A stretch of DNA of 64,000 nucleotides, from positions 2,790,001-2,854,000 of the forward strand of contig NZ_OZ245785.1 of assembly GCF_965227785.1 (NCBI RefSeq), given 5' to 3'. Shown here in pieces: positions 25,089-34,612 of the stretch. Numbering within the stretch: the stretch's first letter is position 1; each line of letters starts with the position of its first letter. This stretch comes from Gracilimonas sp965227785 (GTDB taxonomy: Bacteria > Bacteroidota > Rhodothermia > Balneolales > Balneolaceae). A program made the position numbers and the translations under genes. Under the pieces are notes generated by a model, which ran no database searches, had not been told where the DNA came from, and saw nothing but the letters and a program-made list of their open reading frames with translations.

Positions 25089-27152
25089 ATGGACCACCAA
25101 CACCACAATCACAAAGACCATAATAACCATGGTCACAATCATAGTGAGCATAGCAAGGATAAGGAACAAAACCATGATCATGGTGGGCATGAAGGGCACT
25201 CCCATCATGAGCACCATAAAATGATGGTGCAGGATTTTAAATTCCGATTTTGGTGGGTGCTTGCACTCACGATTCCGATCATGGCTCTCTCTCCAATGAT
25301 TCAGGATTTTCTGGGTGTGGACTGGAGATTCACCGGTGACAGCTGGATTTTAGCTGCGTTATCAACCGTCGTTTACTTCTTTGGCGGATGGCCATTTCTC
25401 ACCGGCCTGATTGATGAGCTCAAGAAAAAACAACCGGGTATGATGACGCTCATCGGCCTGGCTATTTCTATCGCCTACATCTATAGCACGGCTGTGGTCT
25501 TTGGCTTTGAAGGCGACCTGCTATACTGGGAGCTTTCAACTCTGGTCGGAATCATGCTGCTGGGGCATTGGATAGAAATGCGCTCTGTGATGAGCGCCTC
25601 GTCAGCGTTGGAAGAACTGGCAGCTCTCATACCGGGTGAGGCCCATCGCGTGAATGAAGATGGGTCTACAGAAGACGTTCCCGTGGAAGAATTACAACAG
25701 GGCGACAAAGTCCTTATCAAACCGGGAGAGAAAGTGCCGGCCGATGGGGTTGTTATTAAAGGAGAATCGAGCGTGAATGAAGCGATGCTGACCGGAGAAT
25801 CCAAGCCGGTTAGTAAACAAAAAGATGATGAGGTAATTGGCGGTTCTGTTAATGAAAAAGGCTCTCTTACTATTCAAATTTCTAAAACCGGGGACGATTC
25901 ATTCTTATCTCAGGTTATTAACCTGGTAAGAGAGGCGCAGGAAAGTAAGTCTCGTACCCAGGATTTAGCCAATCGGGCTGCTTTTTGGCTGACCATCATT
26001 GCTATTACAGCCGGCCTGATAACCTTTGGAGCCTGGATCTTTTTTACGGGACAAAGCTTTGACTTTGCCATGAACCGAACCGTGGCAGTCATGGTAATTA
26101 CCTGTCCGCACGCTTTGGGCCTCGCCATTCCTTTGGTGGTTTCCCGATCAACCAGTATTGCTGCGACCAATGGATTTCTTATACGCAATCGGTCTGCTTT
26201 TGAGCAGGCAAGAAACTTGGATTCCATTATATTCGACAAAACCGGTACGCTAACCGAAGGAACTTTCACTGTAACCAATATTCTGAATTTTGGGGATGAT
26301 TACTCCGATGAAGAGATACTTAAATATGCAGCTTCGCTGGAGAAAAACTCTGAACATCCACTTGCAAAAGGAATCCTCGAAAAAGCCGGCGAAACCTGGG
26401 AGCCGGATGAGTTTAATTCCATTACCGGAAAGGGAATTGAAGGCAAGGTAAATGGAAAGTCGGTGAAAGTAGTAAGCCCCGGATATATTCGGGAGCAGGA
26501 AATGGAATACCCAACAGCTGAAGTTGAAAAAGTATCATCACAGGGAAAAACGGTGGTTTTTGTGATCATTGGAGATCAATTGACCGGAGCCATTGCTTTG
26601 GGAGATCAAATTCGAGAGTCGTCTAAGAATGCGATTGATGCATTACACAAGATGGGGATTGAGTGCATCATGCTGACAGGCGACAATCAGCAAACGGCTG
26701 ATTATGTGGCTGGAGAATTAGGCATTGATCAGGTGTTTGCTGAAGTGCTACCCGATGAAAAAGCCGATAAGGTGAAGGAGGTTCAGGGACAAGGAAAACT
26801 TGTGGCCATGACTGGTGATGGCGTTAACGATGCCCCTGCTTTAGCTCAGGCTGATGTTGGAATTGCTATCGGCGCTGGTTCAGATGTTGCCGTTGAAACC
26901 GGCGATATCGTACTGGTAAAAGATAACCCTCAAGATGTCACTGCTCTCATCAAACTTTCCAAATCTACTTATCGCAAAATGGTTCAAAACCTGTGGTGGG
27001 CTTCCGGCTATAATATCGGAGCCATTCCCCTTGCCGCAGGTGTCCTGTTTGCCTGGGGCATTATATTAAGTCCTGCAGTGGGAGCCATACTGATGTCGCT
27101 AAGTACTGTTATTGTAGCTATCAATGCACGGTTCTTGAAGCTTGAAAATTGA
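25089..27152 (+). CDS. copB: CopB-type copper-exporting P-type ATPase (CPH motif)
   Basis: The protein has 687 residues. The first 45 residues are extremely His-rich (DHQHHNHKDHNNHGHNHSEH) in place of an HMA domain. P-type landmarks are the actuator MLTGESKP, the transmembrane metal motif TCPHALGLAIP (CPH, about residue 339), the phosphorylation site FDKTGTLTEG (about 383) and the hinge GDGVNDAPALAQADVGIAIG. CPH with a His-rich N-terminus defines P1B-3 CopB-like ATPases that export Cu(II), and perhaps Cu(I)/Ag(I), from the cytoplasm. It completes the copper block with the pump, oxidase and Met-rich protein. A GGAG lies before the start. Confidence 0.93.
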   Translation: MDHQHHNHKDHNNHGHNHSEHSKDKEQNHDHGGHEGHSHHEHHKMMVQDFKFRFWWVLALTIPIMALSPMIQDFLGVDWRFTGDSWILAALSTVVYFFGGWPFLTGLIDELKKKQPGMMTLIGLAISIAYIYSTAVVFGFEGDLLYWELSTLVGIMLLGHWIEMRSVMSASSALEELAALIPGEAHRVNEDGSTEDVPVEELQQGDKVLIKPGEKVPADGVVIKGESSVNEAMLTGESKPVSKQKDDEVIGGSVNEKGSLTIQISKTGDDSFLSQVINLVREAQESKSRTQDLANRAAFWLTIIAITAGLITFGAWIFFTGQSFDFAMNRTVAVMVITCPHALGLAIPLVVSRSTSIAATNGFLIRNRSAFEQARNLDSIIFDKTGTLTEGTFTVTNILNFGDDYSDEEILKYAASLEKNSEHPLAKGILEKAGETWEPDEFNSITGKGIEGKVNGKSVKVVSPGYIREQEMEYPTAEVEKVSSQGKTVVFVIIGDQLTGAIALGDQIRESSKNAIDALHKMGIECIMLTGDNQQTADYVAGELGIDQVFAEVLPDEKADKVKEVQGQGKLVAMTGDGVNDAPALAQADVGIAIGAGSDVAVETGDIVLVKDNPQDVTALIKLSKSTYRKMVQNLWWASGYNIGAIPLAAGVLFAWGIILSPAVGAILMSLSTVIVAINARFLKLEN

Positions 27153-27274
27153 AGGATGTAAAATGGAAAATGGAAACTAAGTTTATCAAAATATGGGTTT
27201 AAAACTGCGAATCTAACTACAATATTTTCAAATTACTGAATAGTACATAAAACCAATAGAATAGAGGAGATACT

Positions 27275-27556
27275 ATGGGAAAACTAAACACCAAGAAATT
27301 AGGAATAGCGGTTGGCGCAACAGGCGTGATTCTATACCTGGGCTGTGCCTTGTTGATGATTGTGCTTGGCCAGCAAGGAACTATTTCCTTTTTTAACGCC
27401 CTCTTGCACGGATTTGATACGTCATCAATCATTCGAATGGATATTCCTTTGTGGGAATCACTACTTGGAATTATTCTGACCTTCATTATAGGCTGGATAT
27501 CTGGGGCAATAGTCGCTGCCACGTATAATTATAGTCTAAACGATTCTGAGAATTGA
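27275..27556 (+). CDS. DUF5676 family small membrane protein
   Basis: The protein has 93 residues with two membrane helices (about 10-33 and 60-82). The pattern LNTKKLGIAVGATGVILYLGC...WISGAIVAATYNY matches DUF5676, a family often found next to copper ATPases; its function is unknown. AGAGGAG lies 6 nt upstream of ATG 27275. The stop overlaps the start of the next membrane gene, so the two are coupled. Confidence 0.8.
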   Translation: MGKLNTKKLGIAVGATGVILYLGCALLMIVLGQQGTISFFNALLHGFDTSSIIRMDIPLWESLLGIILTFIIGWISGAIVAATYNYSLNDSEN

Positions 27557-28002
27557 ACGTGATTAGTGAACCTGCCAAAAAAGTAATTTTTTGGGCCTTT
27601 ATCCTTAATACCGTTTGGGAGTTTGTTCAATGTGGCTTTCTATATGGCATGTGGGACTGGCCTTTTCTCAAGGCTACAGTTTGGATGTGGGGAGCTGTTT
27701 TAGGGGATATCATCATTGTATTAGGGCTATGGAGAGCCACCTCAATGCTGACTTCATCCGTGCATCTGGAACCTCGTCTTGGTCGCAAAGGATATACTGT
27801 GCTTTTCGGCTTAAGCTTTGCAGCAAGTATTTTTCTTGAATGGGCTGCCATTTTTCTTAGCCTGTGGGAATATACTTCTGCAATGCCTGTGCTAACTATT
27901 TTTTCTTATGAGGTTGGCTTATCGCCGATTTTTCAAATTACGGTTCTTCCCGCTTTGAGTATTTTTCTTGCTTCAAAGGGAACTAAAATTTCACGTGTAT
28001 AA
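27553..28002 (+). CDS. Small integral membrane protein, unknown
   Basis: The protein has up to 149 residues. TTG 27553 overlaps the previous stop; GTG 27559 is an alternative that would remove two residues. Four hydrophobic segments are seen: VIFWAFILNTVWEFVQCGFL, LGDIIIVLGLW, YTVLFGLSFAASIFLEWAAIF and FQITVLPALSIFLA. Conserved-looking polar residues within the membrane (N-W-E-x2-QC, LEW) suggest a functional rather than structural role. I do not recognise a named family. It ends the copper block. Confidence 0.65.
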   Translation: MNVISEPAKKVIFWAFILNTVWEFVQCGFLYGMWDWPFLKATVWMWGAVLGDIIIVLGLWRATSMLTSSVHLEPRLGRKGYTVLFGLSFAASIFLEWAAIFLSLWEYTSAMPVLTIFSYEVGLSPIFQITVLPALSIFLASKGTKISRV

Positions 28003-28151
28003 AACATAAACAAGCTTCTAAAACTTATGGGCAATAACTACCTAAGGTTCAGTTTTTAAGTTTAGCTGCAAAATTTGATATCTTTAAAACATAATTATGT
28101 AAGATGTTTTGTAGCTGATAGTCTATTATTAGTATTCACAAAATTTTAGCT

Positions 28152-28616
28152 TTGCTTAAAAAAATCCACAAAACAAAGATTTATAAAATCTCAGCCCGAC
28201 TTCTGCTGATCATATTTGCTATGCATGTTCTAAGTGTGCATAGTCTGGCAGAGTCATTGGTGTATTGTTTTGAAGATAATGGCGATGTAAATGTTGAATC
28301 AAAGGCAGAGCTTGGACTATTCTTCAATAGTGAGGCTGAAGTTCACGAAAATGATGGTCATGATCACGAACAAGAAACCGTATTTCACCAAGATGGTGAT
28401 CACCACAGAGATGTTCCTATTTCGTTACTCTGTGCCAAAGAAGACAAGCTGAATCGCTTTGACCAACAAAAGACAGTTGCTGATCTTAAACGAGCTGTTT
28501 TTCAAAAAAGTGAGATCACTCCGGCCTCCCGTTCCCTTCAGCAAACTATTTTCTTACCGCCGGTTATAGAAAATTCTATCACCACCAATCTACAGACCGT
28601 AGTACTTCTGAATTAG
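28152..28616 (+). CDS. Small exported His-rich protein preceding the CzcCBA pump
   Basis: The protein has 154 residues from TTG 28152. The basic N-terminus and hydrophobic ARLLLIIFAMHVLSVHSLAE form a signal peptide. The mature part has ESLVYCFEDNGDVNVES, then a His/Asp stretch (HENDGHDHEQE, HQDGDHHRD) and SLLCAKED. It ends FLPPVIENSITTNLQTVVLLN, a PP motif plus hydrophobic tail like the other two pump-leading proteins. The CxxxDG...His pattern also resembles small periplasmic proteins found before czc operons in Proteobacteria. A zinc/cobalt/cadmium-binding role is inferred. Confidence 0.6.
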   Translation: MLKKIHKTKIYKISARLLLIIFAMHVLSVHSLAESLVYCFEDNGDVNVESKAELGLFFNSEAEVHENDGHDHEQETVFHQDGDHHRDVPISLLCAKEDKLNRFDQQKTVADLKRAVFQKSEITPASRSLQQTIFLPPVIENSITTNLQTVVLLN

Positions 28617-28734
28617 GCCATACAGCCCCTCCTATACCTAATTCACATTGAGAATGCCCTTCATACTTCACAGGATCATAGTATCCCGTGCGCATTTCTC
28701 ATCAATCTACAACAGCTAAAAGGCTGAATACTAC

Positions 28735-30105
28735 ATGTCAAAATTTATCAAAACGATGCTGCTCATCGGCACGCTCGTGCTTGCTGCCGGTTGCGCCAGC
28801 GAACGAACGGTACTTCAAACACCATCTGAAAGCACGCTTATAGAACATGAATCGGAGGACTATTCTTCTCAGATTCTAAACAGAAATTTAAACTCTTCGG
28901 CCAATTCGATTACTATTGGCGACACGCTGAGCTATCGAACGGCACTGGCTAAAACGCTCCTCGAAAACCCCGGTCTGCAAAGTTATGCCTGGCAAGTTCG
29001 GGTTAAGGAAGCCGAGCGCATTCAAGCTGCTTTGTTGCCCAATCCGGAACTGGAAGCCGAAATGGAAAACTTTGGAGGAACCGGTCCTTTTGAAGGCTAT
29101 GATTCCAGGGAAACCACGATAAGGCTCAGCCAAAAAGTTCTCTTAGGGGCTGATCGGATGAAACGGAAACGACTGGCCGGTTTAACCACTGAGCTCGCCG
29201 GGTGGGATTACGAAACCCAGCGTTTAAATACGCTCACCGGACTCACACAAGCTTATACGTCCGCTTTGGAAGCCCAACTGCAATGGGAGCAACAGAAAGA
29301 GTTACTGGATGTTGCCCGGCAATTTTATGAAAGCGTGTCGGCGCAAGTCGAAGCCGGGAAAGTTTCAAAACTGGAGCAGACCAAAGCCCAGGTTGAACTC
29401 TCTCGTGCACGCATAGATCTGGAAAACAGGCGCAATGCGATGCAATCCGCTTTTACCACACTGGCCTCATTTTGGGGAAGTGATCAGGTTTCGTTTATGG
29501 CACTGTCAGGCGAATTAGAGATGCCGGATTCTATTCCAGACTACCAATACGTGGCCGAATTTATAGAGCGAAACCCAGATGTTGCTCGCTGGACTACCGA
29601 GATTCAGCAACGGGAAGCTTCCCTTTCGTATGAGCGATCCAAAGCCATTCCTGATATAAAAATCAGCGGCGGGTATCGCTGGATGGAAGATCTTGGAGCC
29701 GAAGCTGCTTTAGTAGGTGTCTCCATACCTCTTCCATTTTTTGACCGGAACCAGGGGAATGTAAAGGCAGCTCGCTATGAGCTCAACCGTGCGGAAACGT
29801 TGCGGGAGTCTGCCAGAATTGAGGTGCAAAAAGCCCTTCAAAATAGCTATAACAAGTTACAGGCTGCTTTATATGAGGCCGAGCAACTTCAAGCTGAAGT
29901 CTTACCCGGAGCCCAAACAGCCTATGAAGCTGCCCAAATCGGCTACCGGCAGGGAAAGTTTGATTTCCTGGAAGTTCTGGATGCCCAGCGAACTTTATTT
30001 ACCAGCCGGACCCGCTACGTACAAGCGCTGGCTGAACTGAACCGTGCCATTGCACATGTAGAGCGACTGATAGGCACGCCCTTGAATGAAATTTCTACCA
30101 ACTAA
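28735..30105 (+). CDS. czcC: TolC-family outer membrane efflux lipoprotein (CzcC-like)
   Basis: The protein has 456 residues with a lipoprotein signal (MLLIGTLVLAAGC, Cys about residue 20). TolC repeats follow: NPGLQSYAWQVRVKEAERIQ, NPELEAEMENFGG, the inner coiled coils around YESVSAQVEAGKVSKLEQTK, and AAQIGYRQGKFDFLEVLDAQ, then a final HVERLIGTPLN, as in CzcC. It forms the channel for the downstream CzcB/CzcA pair. The region from here to 34.5 kb is visibly more GC-rich than the flanking pump loci. Confidence 0.92.
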   Translation: MSKFIKTMLLIGTLVLAAGCASERTVLQTPSESTLIEHESEDYSSQILNRNLNSSANSITIGDTLSYRTALAKTLLENPGLQSYAWQVRVKEAERIQAALLPNPELEAEMENFGGTGPFEGYDSRETTIRLSQKVLLGADRMKRKRLAGLTTELAGWDYETQRLNTLTGLTQAYTSALEAQLQWEQQKELLDVARQFYESVSAQVEAGKVSKLEQTKAQVELSRARIDLENRRNAMQSAFTTLASFWGSDQVSFMALSGELEMPDSIPDYQYVAEFIERNPDVARWTTEIQQREASLSYERSKAIPDIKISGGYRWMEDLGAEAALVGVSIPLPFFDRNQGNVKAARYELNRAETLRESARIEVQKALQNSYNKLQAALYEAEQLQAEVLPGAQTAYEAAQIGYRQGKFDFLEVLDAQRTLFTSRTRYVQALAELNRAIAHVERLIGTPLNEISTN

Positions 30106-30118
30106 TTATTTGAACCCC

Positions 30119-31399
30119 ATGAAACAGAGATTAAAAACAATGAAGATCATTAACATATTACTCCCGATGTGGATGTTGCTTTTGAGTGGAGTCGTCATAA
30201 GCGGCTGTAGTTCTCAAAATGAATCCACTCCACAAACCGAAAACCATGCTACCGCTTCTGAACACGGCTCAGACGAAGCCCAACATACGGAGGCAGAAGG
30301 CGAGCGATCGGCAGAAGAAGGTGAACATTCAGGTGAAGTCCATTTATCACAGGAGCAATTAGCTTCTCTAAACATCAACGTAGATACCCTGAAAGCCGGA
30401 AGTGCAAGCTCCATAATTCAACGGCCTGCCAGTGTGATGTATGATATGGATCGCATTGCAAAAGTGGGCCCAAGAATTGAGGCCAAAGTGGTTAAAGTGC
30501 TTAAAGATTTGGGTGACTACGTGGAAGAAGGCGAGGCCATCGCTCAAATGAGCAGCGTTGGACTTGGTAAGATCAAAGCCGATTACATTCGCCTCAGAGC
30601 GGCCATGAAGAAGGAGGAAGCCCACTTTAAGCGTGAGCAAAATTTGTATGAACAGGATATCTCCAGTCAGGCTGAGCTGTTGCAGGCCGAATTGGAATAT
30701 GAACAAGCGAAAGCAGAGCTTGATGCGGCCTCAGAAGCGTTGCGTTTGTACGGATTATCCCATAATGACATCCAAAATATTAAGGCCGGAAGTGAGACCC
30801 CGCTTTCATATTTCTACCTGAGCAGTCCGCTAAGTGGAACCATTCAGGAGCGGAATCTTTCCCCGGGACAAACCATCAGTCCCAGCGAAACGCCGGTTCA
30901 CGTTGCTGACCTGTCGAAGGTTTGGGTAATGATAGACGGATATGAACAAGACATTCGCTATCTGGAAACCGGACAGGGTGTTGAGCTTTCCATACGAAGC
31001 ATTCCTGGAACCACCTTTGAGGGAACGACCGACTGGATCTCGTACGAGCTGGAAAAAGAAACCCGAACCATGCCCGTACGTGCGCTTTTTGATAATCCTG
31101 ATGGACAGCTCCGTGCCGGTATGTTTGGTACCGCTCGCATCTACACCAATTCAAAGGAAACCGCTGCGCTCATTCCGGTGGGTGCTGTTCAGCAAATCGA
31201 AGGCACCGACCGTGTTTTTGTGCCTGGTGAAGAGCCCGGAAGTTTTCGTCCGGTAGCCGTAACCCTTGGAAATGAACGAGATGGTTTCGTGGAAGTGCTT
31301 TCCGGTTTAACACCTGGACAAGCAGCTGTAGTTTCCGGGGCTTTTGACCTGAAATCAGCTCTTACCGCCGCAACCCGGAGCGCAGATCATGGCCACTAA
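30119..31399 (+). CDS. czcB: RND periplasmic adaptor lipoprotein (CzcB-like)
   Basis: From ATG 30119 the protein has 426 residues; ATG 30140 is an alternative. The sequence MKIINILLPMWMLLLSGVVISGC is a lipoprotein signal, followed by a Glu/His-rich linker (ENHATASEHGSDEAQHTEAE) typical of CzcB. Then come the barrel-sandwich half AKVGPRIEAKVVKVLKDLGD, a helical hairpin (AHFKREQNLYEQDISSQAEL), the second half LSGTIQERNLSPGQTISP, and a beta-barrel with WVMIDGYEQDIRYLETGQ. The longer reading from 30086 would overlap czcC and lacks a sensible leader, so it was rejected. It links CzcC and CzcA. Confidence 0.9.
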   Translation: MKQRLKTMKIINILLPMWMLLLSGVVISGCSSQNESTPQTENHATASEHGSDEAQHTEAEGERSAEEGEHSGEVHLSQEQLASLNINVDTLKAGSASSIIQRPASVMYDMDRIAKVGPRIEAKVVKVLKDLGDYVEEGEAIAQMSSVGLGKIKADYIRLRAAMKKEEAHFKREQNLYEQDISSQAELLQAELEYEQAKAELDAASEALRLYGLSHNDIQNIKAGSETPLSYFYLSSPLSGTIQERNLSPGQTISPSETPVHVADLSKVWVMIDGYEQDIRYLETGQGVELSIRSIPGTTFEGTTDWISYELEKETRTMPVRALFDNPDGQLRAGMFGTARIYTNSKETAALIPVGAVQQIEGTDRVFVPGEEPGSFRPVAVTLGNERDGFVEVLSGLTPGQAAVVSGAFDLKSALTAATRSADHGH

Positions 31400-31442
31400 T
31401 GCAGATCGGCTCAACAAAATTATCACCCTGAATATTTGACCT

Positions 31443-34400
31443 ATGCTTGAACAAATAATTGATAAAGTATTAAAGAACCGGCTAACCATCTTTATTTTGG
31501 TAGCCGCGGTAGCGCTCTATGGCTACTTTTCATATCGGGATGTACCCATAGATTCCTTTCCCGACGTTTCACCCACACTCGTGCAGGTGTTTACTTCCAG
31601 TCCGGGCCTTTCTCCGGTAGATGTGGAAACTCAAATAAGTTATCCCATTGAGATCTCCATGTATGGTTTGCCGAAACTGGACCGGGTGCAAAGCACCTCT
31701 ATTTTCGGGCTTTCCAGAGTGAATATTTACTTTGAGGAAGGAACTGATATTTACTTTGCCCGGCGACTAGTCAACGAACGACTGTCGCAGGCCAAAAACG
31801 AGATACCGGATGGACTTGGTGAACCCCAACTTGGCCCTATCACCACCGGCCTTGGAACGGTGTTGATGTATGAGGTCAAGAATAAAGAAGGCTACGACCA
31901 CTCCCTGATGGATATCCGTACCGCTCAGGACTGGATCGTAAAACCGCAGCTGCGAACAGTGCCCGGCGTAACCGGCGTGCTGTCGATTGGCGGGGATGTT
32001 CGTCAATTCCAGGTCAAAGCCGATATGAATGCCCTGGTTTCCCGAGGACTTACCCTTGAAGATCTCGAAGGTGCCCTCAATAAAAACAACCGCACGGTAG
32101 GCGCTTCTTTTCTGGAACGCGGAGGAGAAGAATATCTGGTGCGCGGTTATGGCTGGATTCAACCCGACGAAGAAGGTCTCAATGACCTTGAGAATATAAT
32201 CGTATCCAACGAAGACGGTACTCCGGTGTATGTGAAAGATGTAGCTGAAGTGGCATTTGGCTCGGAAATCAAGCGGGGAACACTGGTTGCCAACGGGGAA
32301 GAATCGGTGGGCGGTTTTGTGTTGAAACTCATCGGAACCAACACACAGGACTTGCTGGCCGAAATGGATAATAAAGTGGATGCCATTAATAGCGCCCTCC
32401 CCGAAGGGATGATCATGGAAACCTTTTATTCTCAAGGTGAACTCGTAGAAAAAGCCGTGGGTACAGTTACCAATGCCCTCTACATCGGAGCCATTCTGGT
32501 GCTCATCGTGTTGTACTTCTTTATGGGTGATATCCGATCCACGTTGATCATTATTTCCACGGTTCCCATTGCCTTCTTGATCGCTTTCATAGGGATGAAA
32601 TGGCTGGGAATATCGGCTAACCTGATGAGTCTCGGTGGGCTGGCGATCAGCATCGGGATGATCGGTGATAGTGCCACGGTAATTGTGGAAAACACGTACA
32701 GGCTGCTTGAGGAACGAAAAGAAGGAAATGTGTCCCTAACACGGATTGTGAGTGAAGCCGCGCGTGAAGTCATTCGACCGGTCTTTTTCGCTACCAGCAT
32801 TATCATCATTGTATTTCTGCCACTCTTCTCGCTTGAAGGTGTGGAAGGAAAGATGTTCAAACCGCTGGCTTATACCATTACCTTTGCGCTGTTCGGAGCC
32901 ATCTTTTTAGCGCTGACGTACATTCCTATTATCTCCAGCTTCATCCTTCCCGAAAAAGGCATGGACAAGGAACCCTGGTTGGTACGTACGCTCAAAAAAT
33001 GGAGTGAACCGTTGATCGAGAAGACCTCCAAATATCCTAAAATGGTATTTGGTGCCGCTCTTGTTCTCTTTGCCGGAAGCATGGCCATCTTTCCGTTTTT
33101 AGGAACCGAGTTTCAGCCCACTTTACGAGAAGGTACCTACGCCGTTCGTTCGGTATTACCACCGGGGGCCAATCTTCCAACCACTACCGAATACTCCAAG
33201 CGGCTTCAGGAATCGATGCTAACCTTTCCTGAAGTAGAAAGCGTCTATTCGCGTGTTGGTCGTGCTGAAGTTGGTGGAGATCCTGAGCCGGTGAACGTGG
33301 TCTTCAACGTGGTGAATTTGAAACCGTTGGACGCATGGGAATGGGGACGTGATTACGAAGAACTTCAGACCGCGATGGCAGAAAAACTATCCGAGGATCT
33401 ACCCGGCGTTTCTTCCAATTTCTCCCAACCTATTCAGCTTCGTACTGATGAGCTGCTAAGCGGCGTTCGGGCCCAAGTGGTTGTGAGTTTATATGGCGAT
33501 GACCTGGATGTGCTGGCTGAAAAAGCAGGTGAAATCCAGGCCATTGCTGAAGGTGTGGAAGGAGCTGTAGATGTCCGCGCCCAGCAACAAGGCGGCAAAC
33601 CGCAAATCCTGGTTCGTCCGGATCGTGAGCAGTTGGCCCGGCTGGGAATTAGCATGGATGACTTCCTTAACACCGTAGAAACCGGGATCGGTGGATCGGT
33701 ATCCGGGCAAGTCTTCGAAGGCATCCGACGCTTCGATATCTTTGTTCGCCTACAGGAATCTCAGCGAACCCACATTGACCAGGTTCGCGATCTACCCATC
33801 CGTACGGCTAAAGGAGCATTGGTTCCGCTGTCACAAATAGCCGATGTGGAAGTCTTTACCGGACCAAAGCAGATCTCCCGAAATAAAGCCAGTCGCCGAA
33901 CCTATGTACAGCTTAACGTGCGAGGACGAGACATGGGAAGCGTAGTCAGTGAAATTCAGCAAAAGGTGGCTGAGCAGGTCGAACTACCGGCAGGATATTT
34001 CACCGAATACGGCGGACAGTTTGAAAATCAACAGCGGGCGATGGCGCGGTTGTATGTAGTGGTTCCCATTACGCTGGGACTCATTTTTTTCATGCTGTTT
34101 TCCACCTTCAGTAGCTGGAAATACGCTGTGCTCATCTTCCTGAATATACCCTTTGCCACTATCGGTGGTATTGTAGCGCTTTGGGTGTCCGGTCTCTACT
34201 TGTCCGTGCCGGCAGCCGTGGGTTTTATCGCCATCTTTGGTATCGCGGTACTCAATGGCGTGGTGCTGGTTTCCTACATCAACCAACTTCGGGAGGAAGG
34301 ACTTGAAACCCACAAGGCAGTTGTTAAAGCCGCCTTGTTACGGCTACGCCCTGTACTCATGACGGCCTTAACCACCGGTCTCGGACTGATTCCGTTGCTA

Positions 34401-34547
34401 CTGGCAAACGATATCGGCTCGAATGTGCAACGTCCTCTGGCAGCCGTGGTAGTTGGTGGTCTGGTAACATCGACTCTGCTTACACTGGTGGTATTACCCA
34501 CTATCTACAAGTGGTTCGCTGAACCAGTAGAACACGTTGAACTGTAA
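31443..34547 (+). CDS. czcA: CzcA/CusA family heavy-metal RND efflux pump
   Basis: The protein has 1034 residues, the standard HME-RND length. Landmarks are RDVPIDSFPDVSPTLVQV, MSLGGLAISIGMIGDSATVI in TM4, EGVEGKMFKPLAYTITFALF and FGIAVLNGVVLVSYINQLRE near the C-terminus. TM4 lacks the DFG of classical CzcA and has a G-D-S in place of V-D-G/A, so its metal cannot be assigned from the motif; czc is used by context (CzcC/CzcB partners and the adjacent divalent-type P1B-4 ATPase). It is followed after a strong hairpin by a PII-like gene. Confidence 0.92.
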   Translation: MLEQIIDKVLKNRLTIFILVAAVALYGYFSYRDVPIDSFPDVSPTLVQVFTSSPGLSPVDVETQISYPIEISMYGLPKLDRVQSTSIFGLSRVNIYFEEGTDIYFARRLVNERLSQAKNEIPDGLGEPQLGPITTGLGTVLMYEVKNKEGYDHSLMDIRTAQDWIVKPQLRTVPGVTGVLSIGGDVRQFQVKADMNALVSRGLTLEDLEGALNKNNRTVGASFLERGGEEYLVRGYGWIQPDEEGLNDLENIIVSNEDGTPVYVKDVAEVAFGSEIKRGTLVANGEESVGGFVLKLIGTNTQDLLAEMDNKVDAINSALPEGMIMETFYSQGELVEKAVGTVTNALYIGAILVLIVLYFFMGDIRSTLIIISTVPIAFLIAFIGMKWLGISANLMSLGGLAISIGMIGDSATVIVENTYRLLEERKEGNVSLTRIVSEAAREVIRPVFFATSIIIIVFLPLFSLEGVEGKMFKPLAYTITFALFGAIFLALTYIPIISSFILPEKGMDKEPWLVRTLKKWSEPLIEKTSKYPKMVFGAALVLFAGSMAIFPFLGTEFQPTLREGTYAVRSVLPPGANLPTTTEYSKRLQESMLTFPEVESVYSRVGRAEVGGDPEPVNVVFNVVNLKPLDAWEWGRDYEELQTAMAEKLSEDLPGVSSNFSQPIQLRTDELLSGVRAQVVVSLYGDDLDVLAEKAGEIQAIAEGVEGAVDVRAQQQGGKPQILVRPDREQLARLGISMDDFLNTVETGIGGSVSGQVFEGIRRFDIFVRLQESQRTHIDQVRDLPIRTAKGALVPLSQIADVEVFTGPKQISRNKASRRTYVQLNVRGRDMGSVVSEIQQKVAEQVELPAGYFTEYGGQFENQQRAMARLYVVVPITLGLIFFMLFSTFSSWKYAVLIFLNIPFATIGGIVALWVSGLYLSVPAAVGFIAIFGIAVLNGVVLVSYINQLREEGLETHKAVVKAALLRLRPVLMTALTTGLGLIPLLLANDIGSNVQRPLAAVVVGGLVTSTLLTLVVLPTIYKWFAEPVEHVEL

Positions 34548-34561
34548 TTATAAATAGATAC

Positions 34562-34594
34562 AAACCTTCAAGGTATTTGAAACCTTGGAGGTTT
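34562..34594. other. Long intercistronic hairpin before PII-like gene 2
   Basis: Arms at 34562-34574 and 34582-34594 pair over 13 bp with one mismatch around a 7-nt loop. It lies between czcA and the PII-like gene. There is no T-run, so mRNA stabilisation or partial attenuation is more likely than full termination. A shorter related string, TTTGAAACCTTG, occurs after gcvP near 7,611, suggesting a dispersed palindrome family. Confidence 0.55.
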
Positions 34595-34612
34595 CATTAA
34601 AACCAACTTACT

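Noticed and set aside
30086..30118. Longer start of czcB overlapping czcC
   Set aside because: It places 11 residues before the leader and overlaps the czcC end by 20 bp. The lipoprotein signal starts at 30119 or 30140.
31767..32435. 222-residue antisense reading frame within czcA
   Set aside because: It lies entirely within a conserved RND gene in a GC-richer block where antisense frames stay open by chance.
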